The position numbers and the translations under genes were made by a program. This document shows positions 1 through 5,423 of a stretch of DNA of 8,256 bases, piece after piece (positions within the stretch are counted from its first letter, which is position 1; each line of letters opens with the position of its first letter). The stretch is from Lachnoclostridium sp. UBA903 (GTDB lineage Bacteria; Bacillota; Clostridia; Lachnospirales; Lachnospiraceae), in assembly GCA_002294045.1 (NCBI GenBank), contig DBEP01000113.1, positions 1-8,256 on the forward strand, read 5' to 3'. Below the pieces are notes generated by a model that worked only from the letters and a program-made list of their open reading frames with translations, ran no database searches and was not told the origin of the DNA.

Positions 1-16
1 TGACCGCATCTGAGGT

Positions 17-1060
17 ATGGTGGTAATAATTATGGATGAACCATCATCTGCCATTGCTGATGCTGAGATTGAGGTGTTATTTAAACAAATTTTCCAGCTT
101 CGTGATCAAGGGGTAGCCATCCTGTATATCACTCATAAAATGGATGAAATTTTCCGTATTGCGGACGAAATAACGATTATCCGGGATGGGAAGTGGATTG
201 AATCAGGTCCTGCGTCTGGGTATGATGCAAATAAATTAGTCGCTCTTATGGTTGGACGTGAGATTACTAACGTATTCCCCAAGGAACACGATATCCCAAT
301 TAGTGATGTTGTACTTGAAGTCAGAAATTTAACACAGGAGAAGGCAGATGGCGGGCACTTCCGTGATATCAGCTTCCAGCTTCGTGGGGGTGAAATCCTT
401 GGATTTTCGGGTTTGGTCGGTGCAGGCCGCTCTGAACTGATGCGTGCGATATTCGGACTGGATCGTTTTACCAGCGGCGAAGTTTATCTAAATGGTAAGA
501 AACTGAATATTCACCATACCTCAGATGCGGTCAGAGAAGGAATTGCCATGATCACCGAGGACCGAAAGGGGTACGGTCTGGTTCTTGACCGGAGTATTCA
601 TGATAATGTATCTCTGGTTAATCTGGATAAGTTTACGAGATCCGGGCTGGTAAATGACAATATGATCGATAAGGCGGTCGATGAGGTGGTAAAGCTGCTC
701 AGAATCAAAATTGTAAATCAGAATGTTTCAGTATCGACCCTTTCCGGCGGTAACCAGCAAAAGGTGGTGCTGGCAAAATGGCTGATTGGAGATGTTAAGG
801 TGATGATCATGGATGAGCCCACACGTGGCATTGACGTTGGAGCAAAGAGCGAAATACATAAGCTGATGTGCCGTTTTGCAAGGGAAGGAATGGCGATTAT
901 TATGATATCGAGTGAGTTGTCTGAAATATTAGGCATGAGTGACCGTGTTGTCGTAATGCAGGAGGGGAGAATGAATGGAATTCTAGATCGTAACGAAGCG
1001 ACACAGGAAAGGATAATGGCTTTAGCTACAAGGGGGATAACAACGGAATGGATAAAGTAA
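17..1060 (+). CDS. Sugar ABC transporter, double ATP-binding protein (RbsA/MglA type), 5'-partial
   Basis: Cytoplasmic ATPase that powers a monosaccharide-type ABC importer (CUT2 class). The family normally has about 500 residues in two fused nucleotide-binding domains; only the last 347 are present. The first domain begins in its Walker B strand (VVIIMDEP, residues 2-9) and keeps the switch histidine (ITHK, H40), but its Walker A and signature lie outside the window. The second domain is complete: the degenerate Walker A typical of RbsA (GLVGAGRSEL, 132-141, Arg in place of the catalytic Lys), ITEDRKGYGL (179-188), signature LSGGNQQ (242-248), Walker B VMIMDEP (262-268) and ISSEL in the switch position. 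The stop overlaps the permease start by 13 bp, indicating translational coupling. ATG17 is not the true start. A TGA at 11-13 lies in this frame, so the 5' edge may carry a frameshift or sequence error. Substrate is not visible from this gene. Confidence 0.93.
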   Translation: MVVIIMDEPSSAIADAEIEVLFKQIFQLRDQGVAILYITHKMDEIFRIADEITIIRDGKWIESGPASGYDANKLVALMVGREITNVFPKEHDIPISDVVLEVRNLTQEKADGGHFRDISFQLRGGEILGFSGLVGAGRSELMRAIFGLDRFTSGEVYLNGKKLNIHHTSDAVREGIAMITEDRKGYGLVLDRSIHDNVSLVNLDKFTRSGLVNDNMIDKAVDEVVKLLRIKIVNQNVSVSTLSGGNQQKVVLAKWLIGDVKVMIMDEPTRGIDVGAKSEIHKLMCRFAREGMAIIMISSELSEILGMSDRVVVMQEGRMNGILDRNEATQERIMALATRGITTEWIK

Positions 1061-2034
1061 GAAACAACTTTAATTTCGGTAAATTTTATGGAAGATACGG
1101 CACGTTGCTTCTGCTTGTCGTCATATTTCTTGCTGCAAGTATCGGCGTTCCCGATTTTTTTGGTAAGGATAATCTGACCAATATTCTTCGTCAGATTGCA
1201 GTTGTAACTATCCTCGGCTTTGGCGTAGAGTTTGTTATAATTTTGGGCCATATTAATGTTGCCCTTGGTTCTGAAATAGCACTTATTGGTTGTGTCTCCT
1301 GTATGGTTATGGTGACGGCGCAAGAACCCTTTGGTCCGGTTATGGCGCTGATTTTATCCATTATTGCGGCACTGTTGCTTGGTGCTGTCATTGGTGGTAT
1401 TAACGGCTTTGTTATTACTAAGTTCAGCATACCTGCTTTTATTATGACACTGGCCGTCACTACGGTTGCACGGGGATCGGCACTGCTGTTGACGGGCGGT
1501 AAGCCGGTTTCCGGCATGGACAATATTTTTAAGGTAATAGGCCAGGGCTACGTAGGTCCAATTCCGGTTTCCGTGTTTATTTTAGTGGTTCTGTTTATTG
1601 TTTGCTGGGTCATATTAAATAAAACAAAATTCGGACGGCATTTGTTTGCAGTTGGCGGTAATATACATGCGGCGGAGGCATCTGGTATTAAGTCAAAAAA
1701 TGTTGTTCGCATTGCTTTTTTGATTGATGGTTTAATGGCTGCTATTGCCGGCGTATTGTTTATGTCCCGTATGGGCACGGGTCAGCCGTCAGCAGGTGTT
1801 ACCTATGAATTTGATGCGATTACTGCCTGTGTCGTAGGAGGCACCTCTTTGGCGGGCGGCTCCGGTACAATTACAGGTACATTAATTGGTGCAATCATTG
1901 TCGGTATCATCACCAATGCACAGAATCTGCTTGGTATCAATGCTTATTGGCAGCAGATTGTCAAAGGGCTGATTATTCTGATTGCGGTTATCGTAGATGT
2001 TGTCACCAAGCGCGCGGCTGCAAAAGCCAAGTAA
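1048..2034 (+). CDS. Sugar ABC transporter permease (RbsC family)
   Basis: Integral membrane permease of a CUT2-class sugar importer, presumably a homodimer forming the pore for the adjacent ATPase and binding protein. It has 328 residues, close to the usual RbsC length, and is almost wholly hydrophobic, with a first membrane segment near residues 18-35. Family hallmarks are visible: IPAFIMTL followed by ARG (128-143), FGRHLFAVGGN with HAAEASGI (195-214), GGTSLAGGSGT (264-274) and INAYWQQIVKG (297-307) before the last helix. The segment that reads IDLSVGS in many relatives is HINVALGS here. The ATG lies inside the end of the ATPase gene, with a GGGGG ribosome site at 1032-1036. It belongs to the importer operon. 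The family assignment is firm; the sugar is unknown. Confidence 0.95.
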   Translation: MDKVRNNFNFGKFYGRYGTLLLLVVIFLAASIGVPDFFGKDNLTNILRQIAVVTILGFGVEFVIILGHINVALGSEIALIGCVSCMVMVTAQEPFGPVMALILSIIAALLLGAVIGGINGFVITKFSIPAFIMTLAVTTVARGSALLLTGGKPVSGMDNIFKVIGQGYVGPIPVSVFILVVLFIVCWVILNKTKFGRHLFAVGGNIHAAEASGIKSKNVVRIAFLIDGLMAAIAGVLFMSRMGTGQPSAGVTYEFDAITACVVGGTSLAGGSGTITGTLIGAIIVGIITNAQNLLGINAYWQQIVKGLIILIAVIVDVVTKRAAAKAK

Positions 2035-2041
2035 GAAGCTC

Positions 2042-2055
2042 AGCGCTTAGCGCTT
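2042..2055 (+). repeat. Tandem 7-mer AGCGCTT x2, also a small hairpin
   Basis: AGCGCTT occurs twice head to tail in the 63-bp gap between permease and binding-protein genes. The same bases can fold as AGCGC, loop TTA, GCGCT, a five-pair stem. There is no following T-run, so it is not a clear terminator. Short stems here in importer operons can stabilise or partly separate the binding-protein message; that role is inferred. Confidence 0.4.
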
Positions 2056-2097
2056 TGCAATAAAAATATGAGGAAGGTAAGGGAGGTAAGCATTATT

Positions 2098-3075
2098 ATG
2101 AAAAGGAAAGGTATTATTTCGCTCTGCTTGACGGGAGCAATGGCTCTGGGGATCCTCGCTGGCTGCAACAGTGAAAAGAGCAGCGTAGGAAGCGACGGCG
2201 TTTTTGCTGACAGCAAGAAGTTTGTGGTTGGTTATTGCAACGGTGCTGATTCTGATGTCTTTATGGTCGCTCGTAAGACTGCGCTGATTAATAAGATCCA
2301 GTCGGAAAATGCAAATATTGATTTGCAATTTGCGGATGCAAATCAGGATTCCACCAAACAGCTTGGTGATGCAGATACATTTATCGCAAAGAAAGTAGAT
2401 ATTCTGATACTGGTTCCAAATGACGCAGAGGCAATTGTACCGGCTGTTGAGGCAGCGAATGCAGCAGGTATTCCGGTGATCTGCCTGGGAATCAAGGCAG
2501 CATCAGGTGATTACATCTATGTTGGGTCGGAAAACTATGATTCGGGCCATATGCAGGGAGAAATGTTTGCAGAAACATTGCATGAGAATGCAAAGGTTCT
2601 GTATCTGGCCGGGACAGCTGGCATGCAGCACTCGACGGATCGCCGCCAGGGCTTCTTGGATGCGCTGAAGGAAGCCGGACGGGAGGACGTTGAGATTCTG
2701 GCTGATCTTGACGGCAACTATGAAATGGCCAAGGCAATGCAGATCACAGAAGACTGGATTCAGAAATATCCGAAGTTTGATGCAATTGTTGCAGCAAATG
2801 ATCAGATGGCACTGGGTGCTGTTGAAGCGTTAAAGGGTGCAAACCGTTTGGAAGGTGTTCAGATTACCGGTGTGGACGGATTAGAGGAAGCTTATGATGC
2901 AATTAAAGCCGGAGAAATGGTGCAGACCATCCTGCAGGATGCACCTGGGCAGGCGGAAGCTGCTTATGGGGTCATTACCAAATTGATGAATGGAGAGGAC
3001 GTTGATAAAGAAGTGCTTGTACCGTTCCAGTCAGTTACAGCTGACAATGTTGCAGATTACGCAGACAAAAAGTAA
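2098..3075 (+). CDS. Sugar-binding lipoprotein of ABC transporter (RbsB-like, Peripla_BP_4)
   Basis: Extracellular substrate-binding lipoprotein that delivers ligand to the upstream permease/ATPase. The start at 2098 is chosen over the in-frame ATG at 2068 because GGGAGG (2081-2086) sits 11 bases before it and it gives a proper lipoprotein signal: MKRK, a hydrophobic core, then lipobox LAGC with the lipidated cysteine at residue 23. The mature protein has the two-lobe type I fold, with FVVGYCNG (42-49), DILILVPND (101-109), IPVICLG (125-131), DRRQGF (181-186), AANDQMALGAVEAL (232-245) and ITGVDG (256-261). Compared with E. coli RbsB, the equivalents of R141, N190, D215 and Q235 appear kept (R182, N234, D260, Q280), but the Asp-Arg pair at positions 89-90 is Gly-Ile (131-132). 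Ribose is therefore doubtful; another pentose, hexose or cyclitol is possible. This alignment was done by eye. Confidence 0.93.
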   Translation: MKRKGIISLCLTGAMALGILAGCNSEKSSVGSDGVFADSKKFVVGYCNGADSDVFMVARKTALINKIQSENANIDLQFADANQDSTKQLGDADTFIAKKVDILILVPNDAEAIVPAVEAANAAGIPVICLGIKAASGDYIYVGSENYDSGHMQGEMFAETLHENAKVLYLAGTAGMQHSTDRRQGFLDALKEAGREDVEILADLDGNYEMAKAMQITEDWIQKYPKFDAIVAANDQMALGAVEALKGANRLEGVQITGVDGLEEAYDAIKAGEMVQTILQDAPGQAEAAYGVITKLMNGEDVDKEVLVPFQSVTADNVADYADKK

Positions 3076-3102
3076 AACGAAATAATTTGCGGAGGGTGAG
3101 GC

Positions 3103-3144
3103 ATGGTTTCAGGGTTCTGCCGGAACGGAAGGAGGAAACAGTAA
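3103..3144 (+). other. Possible 13-codon mini-ORF with strong ribosome site
   Basis: Downstream of the binding-protein gene, GGAGGG (3091-3096) is correctly spaced before ATG 3103, which opens a 13-residue frame (MVSGFCRNGRRKQ) ending in TAA. It has no recognisable family. It could be the stub of a lost operon gene, a leader peptide, or chance. The same stretch can form imperfect hairpins, for example GGGTT (3112-3116) with AACCC (3155-3159). Confidence 0.2.
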
Positions 3145-3170
3145 GTTCGGAAAAAACCCATAGCATTAAC

Positions 3171-3199
3171 TTGACCCCTGCTGTAAATCCTATTATAAT
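3171..3199 (+). promoter_or_regulatory. Sigma-A-type promoter for the LacI-family regulator
   Basis: TTGACC (3171-3176) and a perfect TATAAT (3194-3199) are separated by 17 bp, an almost ideal vegetative promoter. It lies 64 bp upstream of the regulator's ATG and in the same direction, so the regulator can be transcribed independently of the importer. No convincing terminator was seen between the binding-protein gene and this promoter, so read-through is also possible. Confidence 0.8.
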
Positions 3200-3230
3200 A
3201 TTCTGTGAAAAAGGTCAAACATGAACTGCT

Positions 3231-3250
3231 TTGATATGGCATTTTATCAA
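3231..3250. promoter_or_regulatory. Candidate operator: inverted repeat TTGATA-N8-TATCAA
   Basis: Perfect six-base arms (3231-3236 and 3245-3250) are separated by eight bases, just before the regulator's ribosome site (AGGAGG, 3252-3257) and about 30 bp after the -10 box. The position suits autoregulation by a roadblock, or an RNA hairpin beside the ribosome site. It lacks the central CpG common in LacI-family operators, so the assignment is tentative. Confidence 0.3.
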
Positions 3251-3262
3251 CAGGAGGATTAT

Positions 3263-4288
3263 ATGAGGATTACAATTAAAGAGATAGCAAAAATGGCAGG
3301 TGTACACCGATCAACAGTTGATAAAGTGCTGCATAACAGAGAGGGCGTGAGTCCTGCGGTAAGAGAAAAAATTCAACAAATTATTGATAAATATGATTAT
3401 AAAATTAATCCTATCGGGAAAGCGCTGAAGATGCAGGATAAAACGCTGCATATCGGTGTGATTTTGCTGAAGGTGGATGCGGTTCCTTTGTTAAAAGAGG
3501 GGATTGAACGTGAATTGAAAAAATACTTTTCTTTTCAAATCGAACTGGAATTTGTTGTTCTTTCTTACCGTGCGGTAACGGAACAAAGCGATGCAATAAG
3601 AGATTTTGTAAAACGGAAGTTTGATGGCCTGATTATGAAAGCGGTCAATGATTCAAAGATAAGAAAAGCTTTGGAACTGTGTCAGGAAGAAAATATACAG
3701 GTGGTTACTTTGAATACTGACATCCATGGATGCAGCCGGTTATGTTATGTAGGCCAGGATGGTTTTAAGGCAGGGAAAACAGCAGGCAGGCTGATGGGAG
3801 AATTTCTTCAGGGGAAAGGAAAAGTCGCTGTTATAACCAGCGATGAGAAGGGGCATCAGTATTTCCCATTTGGTACCAGGGAAGATGGATTCCGTGATCT
3901 ACTCAGGAAGGATTATAGCGGCATGGATGTTCTTCCCAGTATCTATACTGAGGAAAATCCTGAATTAATGGAACAGGTAGTTGGGGATCTTCTTCTTGCT
4001 CATCAGGATCTGCAGGGAATTTATTTAACCTGCGGAGGTGCGGGTAAGGTTGCCGGACTTATGAAAAAGTTAAATCGTCAGGCAATCCGGTTCATATGTT
4101 TTGAAAATTATCCTGAAATACTGGAAGCAGTTGAAGCTGGAATTATCAATATAACTCTGGACAGCGGATTGATGAAACAAGGGTCGAAGGCACTTCAGAT
4201 TTTATTGGATAAAATAATTTATGGAAGAACGCCGGATCAGGAATTTTACTATACGGATATCCATATTTTGTTAAAAGAAAATTTATAA
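3263..4288 (+). CDS. LacI-family transcriptional regulator
   Basis: DNA-binding sugar-responsive regulator of 341 residues, the usual LacI/RbsR length. The N-terminal helix-turn-helix is clear: ITIKEIAKMAGVHRSTVDKVLHNREGVSPAVREKI (residues 3-37). Asp-Lys replaces the more usual Ser-Arg in the recognition helix. A hinge (about 47-60) leads to a periplasmic-binding-protein-like effector domain from about residue 62 (IGVILL), including YVGQDGFKAGKTAG, a motif shared with sugar-binding proteins. ATG 3263 is preferred over the in-frame ATG at 3221 because AGGAGG (3252-3257) precedes it and the protein then begins at the helix-turn-helix as in relatives. Its place directly after the importer suggests it controls that operon in response to the transported sugar; whether it represses or activates is not shown. 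Confidence 0.92.
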   Translation: MRITIKEIAKMAGVHRSTVDKVLHNREGVSPAVREKIQQIIDKYDYKINPIGKALKMQDKTLHIGVILLKVDAVPLLKEGIERELKKYFSFQIELEFVVLSYRAVTEQSDAIRDFVKRKFDGLIMKAVNDSKIRKALELCQEENIQVVTLNTDIHGCSRLCYVGQDGFKAGKTAGRLMGEFLQGKGKVAVITSDEKGHQYFPFGTREDGFRDLLRKDYSGMDVLPSIYTEENPELMEQVVGDLLLAHQDLQGIYLTCGGAGKVAGLMKKLNRQAIRFICFENYPEILEAVEAGIINITLDSGLMKQGSKALQILLDKIIYGRTPDQEFYYTDIHILLKENL

Positions 4289-4297
4289 GTTGTACAG

Positions 4298-4313
4298 GAA
4301 GAGTCCTTTTATT
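4298..4313 (+). repeat. Left copy of 15-16 bp direct repeat
   Basis: GAAGAGTCCTTTTATT matches GAAGAGTCTTTTATT at 4811-4825 except for one extra C. It starts 10 bp after the regulator's stop. The two copies bracket the stretch that contains the recombinase relic, so they may be element-end or target repeats. Chance similarity in AT-rich DNA cannot be excluded. Confidence 0.4.
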
Positions 4314-4332
4314 GACAGGAGAACTTATAATA

Positions 4333-4560
4333 ATGAAGGAATCAAAAGAATTGGTGTATGAGGTTTCAGCAGGAATCATACTTTTCACGGCGGCGGCCAT
4401 GCTTTACGGATTCGTGAAAAAAGAGGATCCGGTGGCCATACGGAAACGGTGTGTGTGGTTCGGTGGTCAGCTATGTAATTTTTTTGCCGTAGTGACCGGA
4501 TTAGTAATACTTTCCGATTCGTCTTTTCCACGCTTATCTTCACGTGAAAGACGGATATAA
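4333..4560 (+). CDS. Small membrane-protein reading frame, probably truncated
   Basis: A 75-residue frame beginning at ATG 4333, with AGGAGA (4317-4322) as a well-spaced ribosome site. Residues about 12-28 (SAGIILFTAAAMLYGFV) form one membrane helix, followed by KKEDPVAI. I do not recognise the family. From roughly residue 37 onward (about 4445-4560) the frame runs antisense to the serine-recombinase relic, so the C-terminal half is probably not original coding sequence. The intact ancestor would then have been cut near 4440-4460. A TTG at 4312 also opens the frame but lies before the ribosome site. It could be a short working membrane peptide or debris of a mobile element. Confidence 0.4.
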   Translation: MKESKELVYEVSAGIILFTAAAMLYGFVKKEDPVAIRKRCVWFGGQLCNFFAVVTGLVILSDSSFPRLSSRERRI

Positions 4561-4601
4561 TTTCGGGTGTAATCATAACCATGCACCCCCTTATTCTGCA
4601 T
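4457..4601 (-). pseudogene. Relic of a large serine recombinase N-terminus (frameshifted, truncated)
   Basis: On the minus strand a 44-codon frame (ATG at 4601-4599, stop at 4469-4467) reads YTRNYIRLSREDKRG then KDESESITN. This is the catalytic start of large serine recombinases (resolvase fold), with the nucleophile serine in Y-I-R-L-S and the usual SITNQR segment. At 4498-4501 the match jumps frame: the next frame reads RSLRQKNYIADH (4498-4463), the usual continuation after SITNQ. A 2-base loss in the Gln codon would explain the jump. After about 4457 the similarity ends, whereas an intact enzyme has about 450-600 residues. It is dead debris of an integrative element. Family recognition is by eye from well-known motifs. 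Confidence 0.75.
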
Positions 4602-4631
4602 AATTCCGTATATGCGTTTCCAGTTTTTCCT

Positions 4632-4694
4632 GTGAGGAAATACAAACAGCCATCACTTTATAAGCAAAAGTGATGGCTGTTAATCTTTCCTCAC
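4632..4694. repeat. Compound perfect palindrome (9 + 15 bp arms), possible terminator
   Basis: Inner arms 4645-4659 and 4667-4681 are perfectly complementary over 15 bp around a 7-base loop. Outside them, GTGAGGAAA (4632-4640) pairs perfectly with TTTCCTCAC (4686-4694), separated from the inner stem by four bases on each side. Read on the minus strand, the inner stem is followed by TTTGTATTT, so minus-direction termination is possible; the plus side has no good T-run. It lies immediately upstream of the recombinase relic in that gene's direction, so it may be an element-borne regulatory hairpin or a short miniature inverted-repeat sequence. Confidence 0.7.
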
Positions 4695-4810
4695 TCTACG
4701 GGACAAGTTGGCCCGACAGTCAATAGGGGCTTTTACAGTAATGTGTGTCTGCTTCGTCAATGGAAATAAAGTCAAATAACTCCCGCATTTCCGAAACCAA
4801 CCTATGTAGT
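4695..4810. other. Gap with no supported gene
   Basis: Between the palindrome and the right direct repeat I see no gene. The minus strand holds a 22-codon frame (ATG 4788-4786, stop 4722-4720) without a ribosome site or recognisable family. A small CGGG/CCCG stem lies at 4699-4715. The stretch is best regarded as part of the mobile-element scar. Confidence 0.4.
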
Positions 4811-4825
4811 GAAGAGTCTTTTATT
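4811..4825 (+). repeat. Right copy of 15-16 bp direct repeat
   Basis: GAAGAGTCTTTTATT, matching 4298-4313 with one base missing. It lies just before the AT-rich region carrying the GntR promoter, which fits it marking the right boundary of the scar. Confidence 0.4.
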
Positions 4826-4844
4826 ATAAAAATAAAAAAAGGTA

Positions 4845-4873
4845 TTGACATTAACATAAAGTTAGTGTACTAT
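4845..4873 (+). promoter_or_regulatory. Promoter of the GntR-ABC operon
   Basis: A perfect TTGACA -35 box (4845-4850) stands 17 bp from TACTAT (4868-4873), after an A/T-rich stretch (4819-4841). It is the only good promoter upstream of the GntR gene. The -10 box lies inside the inverted repeat listed next, so a bound repressor would block polymerase. Confidence 0.75.
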
Positions 4874-4887
4874 ATAACTAGTTCACT
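4864..4887. promoter_or_regulatory. YtrA-type operator (inverted repeat over the -10 box)
   Basis: The left arm AGTGTACTA (4864-4872) and right arm TAGTTCACT (4879-4887) are complementary at 8 of 9 positions around the spacer TATAAC. The outer AGTGTA...TTCACT resembles the B. subtilis YtrA site AGTGTA-N13-TACACT, with a 12-base spacer here. Overlap with the promoter, directly upstream of a YtrA-type gene, supports autorepression. The half-site similarity is seen; binding is inferred. Confidence 0.7.
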
Positions 4888-4946
4888 GGATGTGAAATAC
4901 AGAAAGCAGTTGTTATAATTATTTAATTAGGGAGAGGAGGATGCGG

Positions 4947-5315
4947 ATGGAATTTGATAACAATATTCCTATATATCTGCAGGTTATCCACGACATAAAA
5001 AAAGATATGGTAAACGGTGTTCTGGCACTGGGAGAGAAACTTCCGTCCGGAAGGGAGCTGGCTTTCAAATATAAAATAAATCCCAATACTGCCAACCGTA
5101 TTTATAAAGAAATGGAAGCAGAGGAAATTTGTTTTACAAAAAGAGGTCTGGGCACCTATGTAACGGAGGATATGGAAAAAGTGAATAAAATCAGGCAGGA
5201 GATGGCGGATTCCCTTCTTGATAATTTTATTGAGGGAATGAAGCAGTTAGGATTTACAAAAGAAGAGTTAATCCGGTTACTGGAACAGAAATATGATGAA
5301 TCGGTGAGGCAATAA
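4947..5315 (+). CDS. GntR-family regulator, YtrA subfamily
   Basis: Short (122 residues) winged-helix repressor. The N-terminal GntR domain is complete: IPIYLQVIHDIKKDMVNG (7-24), LPSGRELAFKYKINPNTANRIYKEME (32-57) as the helix-turn-helix, and the wing KRGLGTYV (65-72). The remaining 50 residues form only a short helical tail (MEKVNKIRQEMADSLL...), the hallmark of the YtrA subfamily, which lacks a large ligand domain and commonly controls ABC transporter operons. ATG 4947 is preferred to ATG 4941 because GGAGAGGAGG ends at 4940, leaving no spacing for the earlier codon. It is the first gene of an operon with the ATPase and permease and probably represses it through the site at 4864-4887. Its inducer is unknown; in B. 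subtilis, cell-wall antibiotics induce the ytr operon. Confidence 0.93.
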   Translation: MEFDNNIPIYLQVIHDIKKDMVNGVLALGEKLPSGRELAFKYKINPNTANRIYKEMEAEEICFTKRGLGTYVTEDMEKVNKIRQEMADSLLDNFIEGMKQLGFTKEELIRLLEQKYDESVRQ

Positions 5316-5423
5316 ACCGGCAGAAATTTGTTTCCCTGATGAAACCAGGCATTTTGGCAGGAAGTATTACTTTATAGGCAGCCGCCGGAATGCCCCCAAA
5401 TATGTATAACAGGAGTGTGGAAT

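Noticed and set aside
718..1323. 201-codon minus-strand frame across the ATPase/permease joint
   Set aside because: It is antisense to two well-supported genes with clear motifs, has no ribosome site and matches no family I recognise.
2068..2097. Upstream ATG giving a 10-residue longer binding protein
   Set aside because: The good ribosome site (2081-2086) lies after it, and the extension (MRKVREVSII) would spoil the lipoprotein signal.
3221..3262. Upstream ATG giving a 14-residue longer LacI-family protein
   Set aside because: It has no ribosome site and lies only about 20 bp after the -10 box; ATG 3263 has a perfect AGGAGG and starts at the helix-turn-helix.
4312..4331. TTGACA and TATAAT close together before the small membrane frame
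   Set aside because: The boxes are only 8 bp apart, so they cannot form a promoter; the sequence between holds a ribosome site.
4385..4645. 86-codon minus-strand frame through the scar region
   Set aside because: It is mostly the wrong frame for the recombinase relic; only its short RSLRQKNYIADH part matches, after the frameshift. It is not a gene as a whole.
4720..4788. 22-codon minus-strand frame (MRELFDFISIDEADTHYCKSPY by parts)
   Set aside because: No ribosome site, no recognisable family, and too short to support.
5349..5395. GGCATT/AATGCC pair in the gap before the ATPase gene
   Set aside because: Arms of only six bases with a long loop and no T-run; not a convincing terminator or operator.
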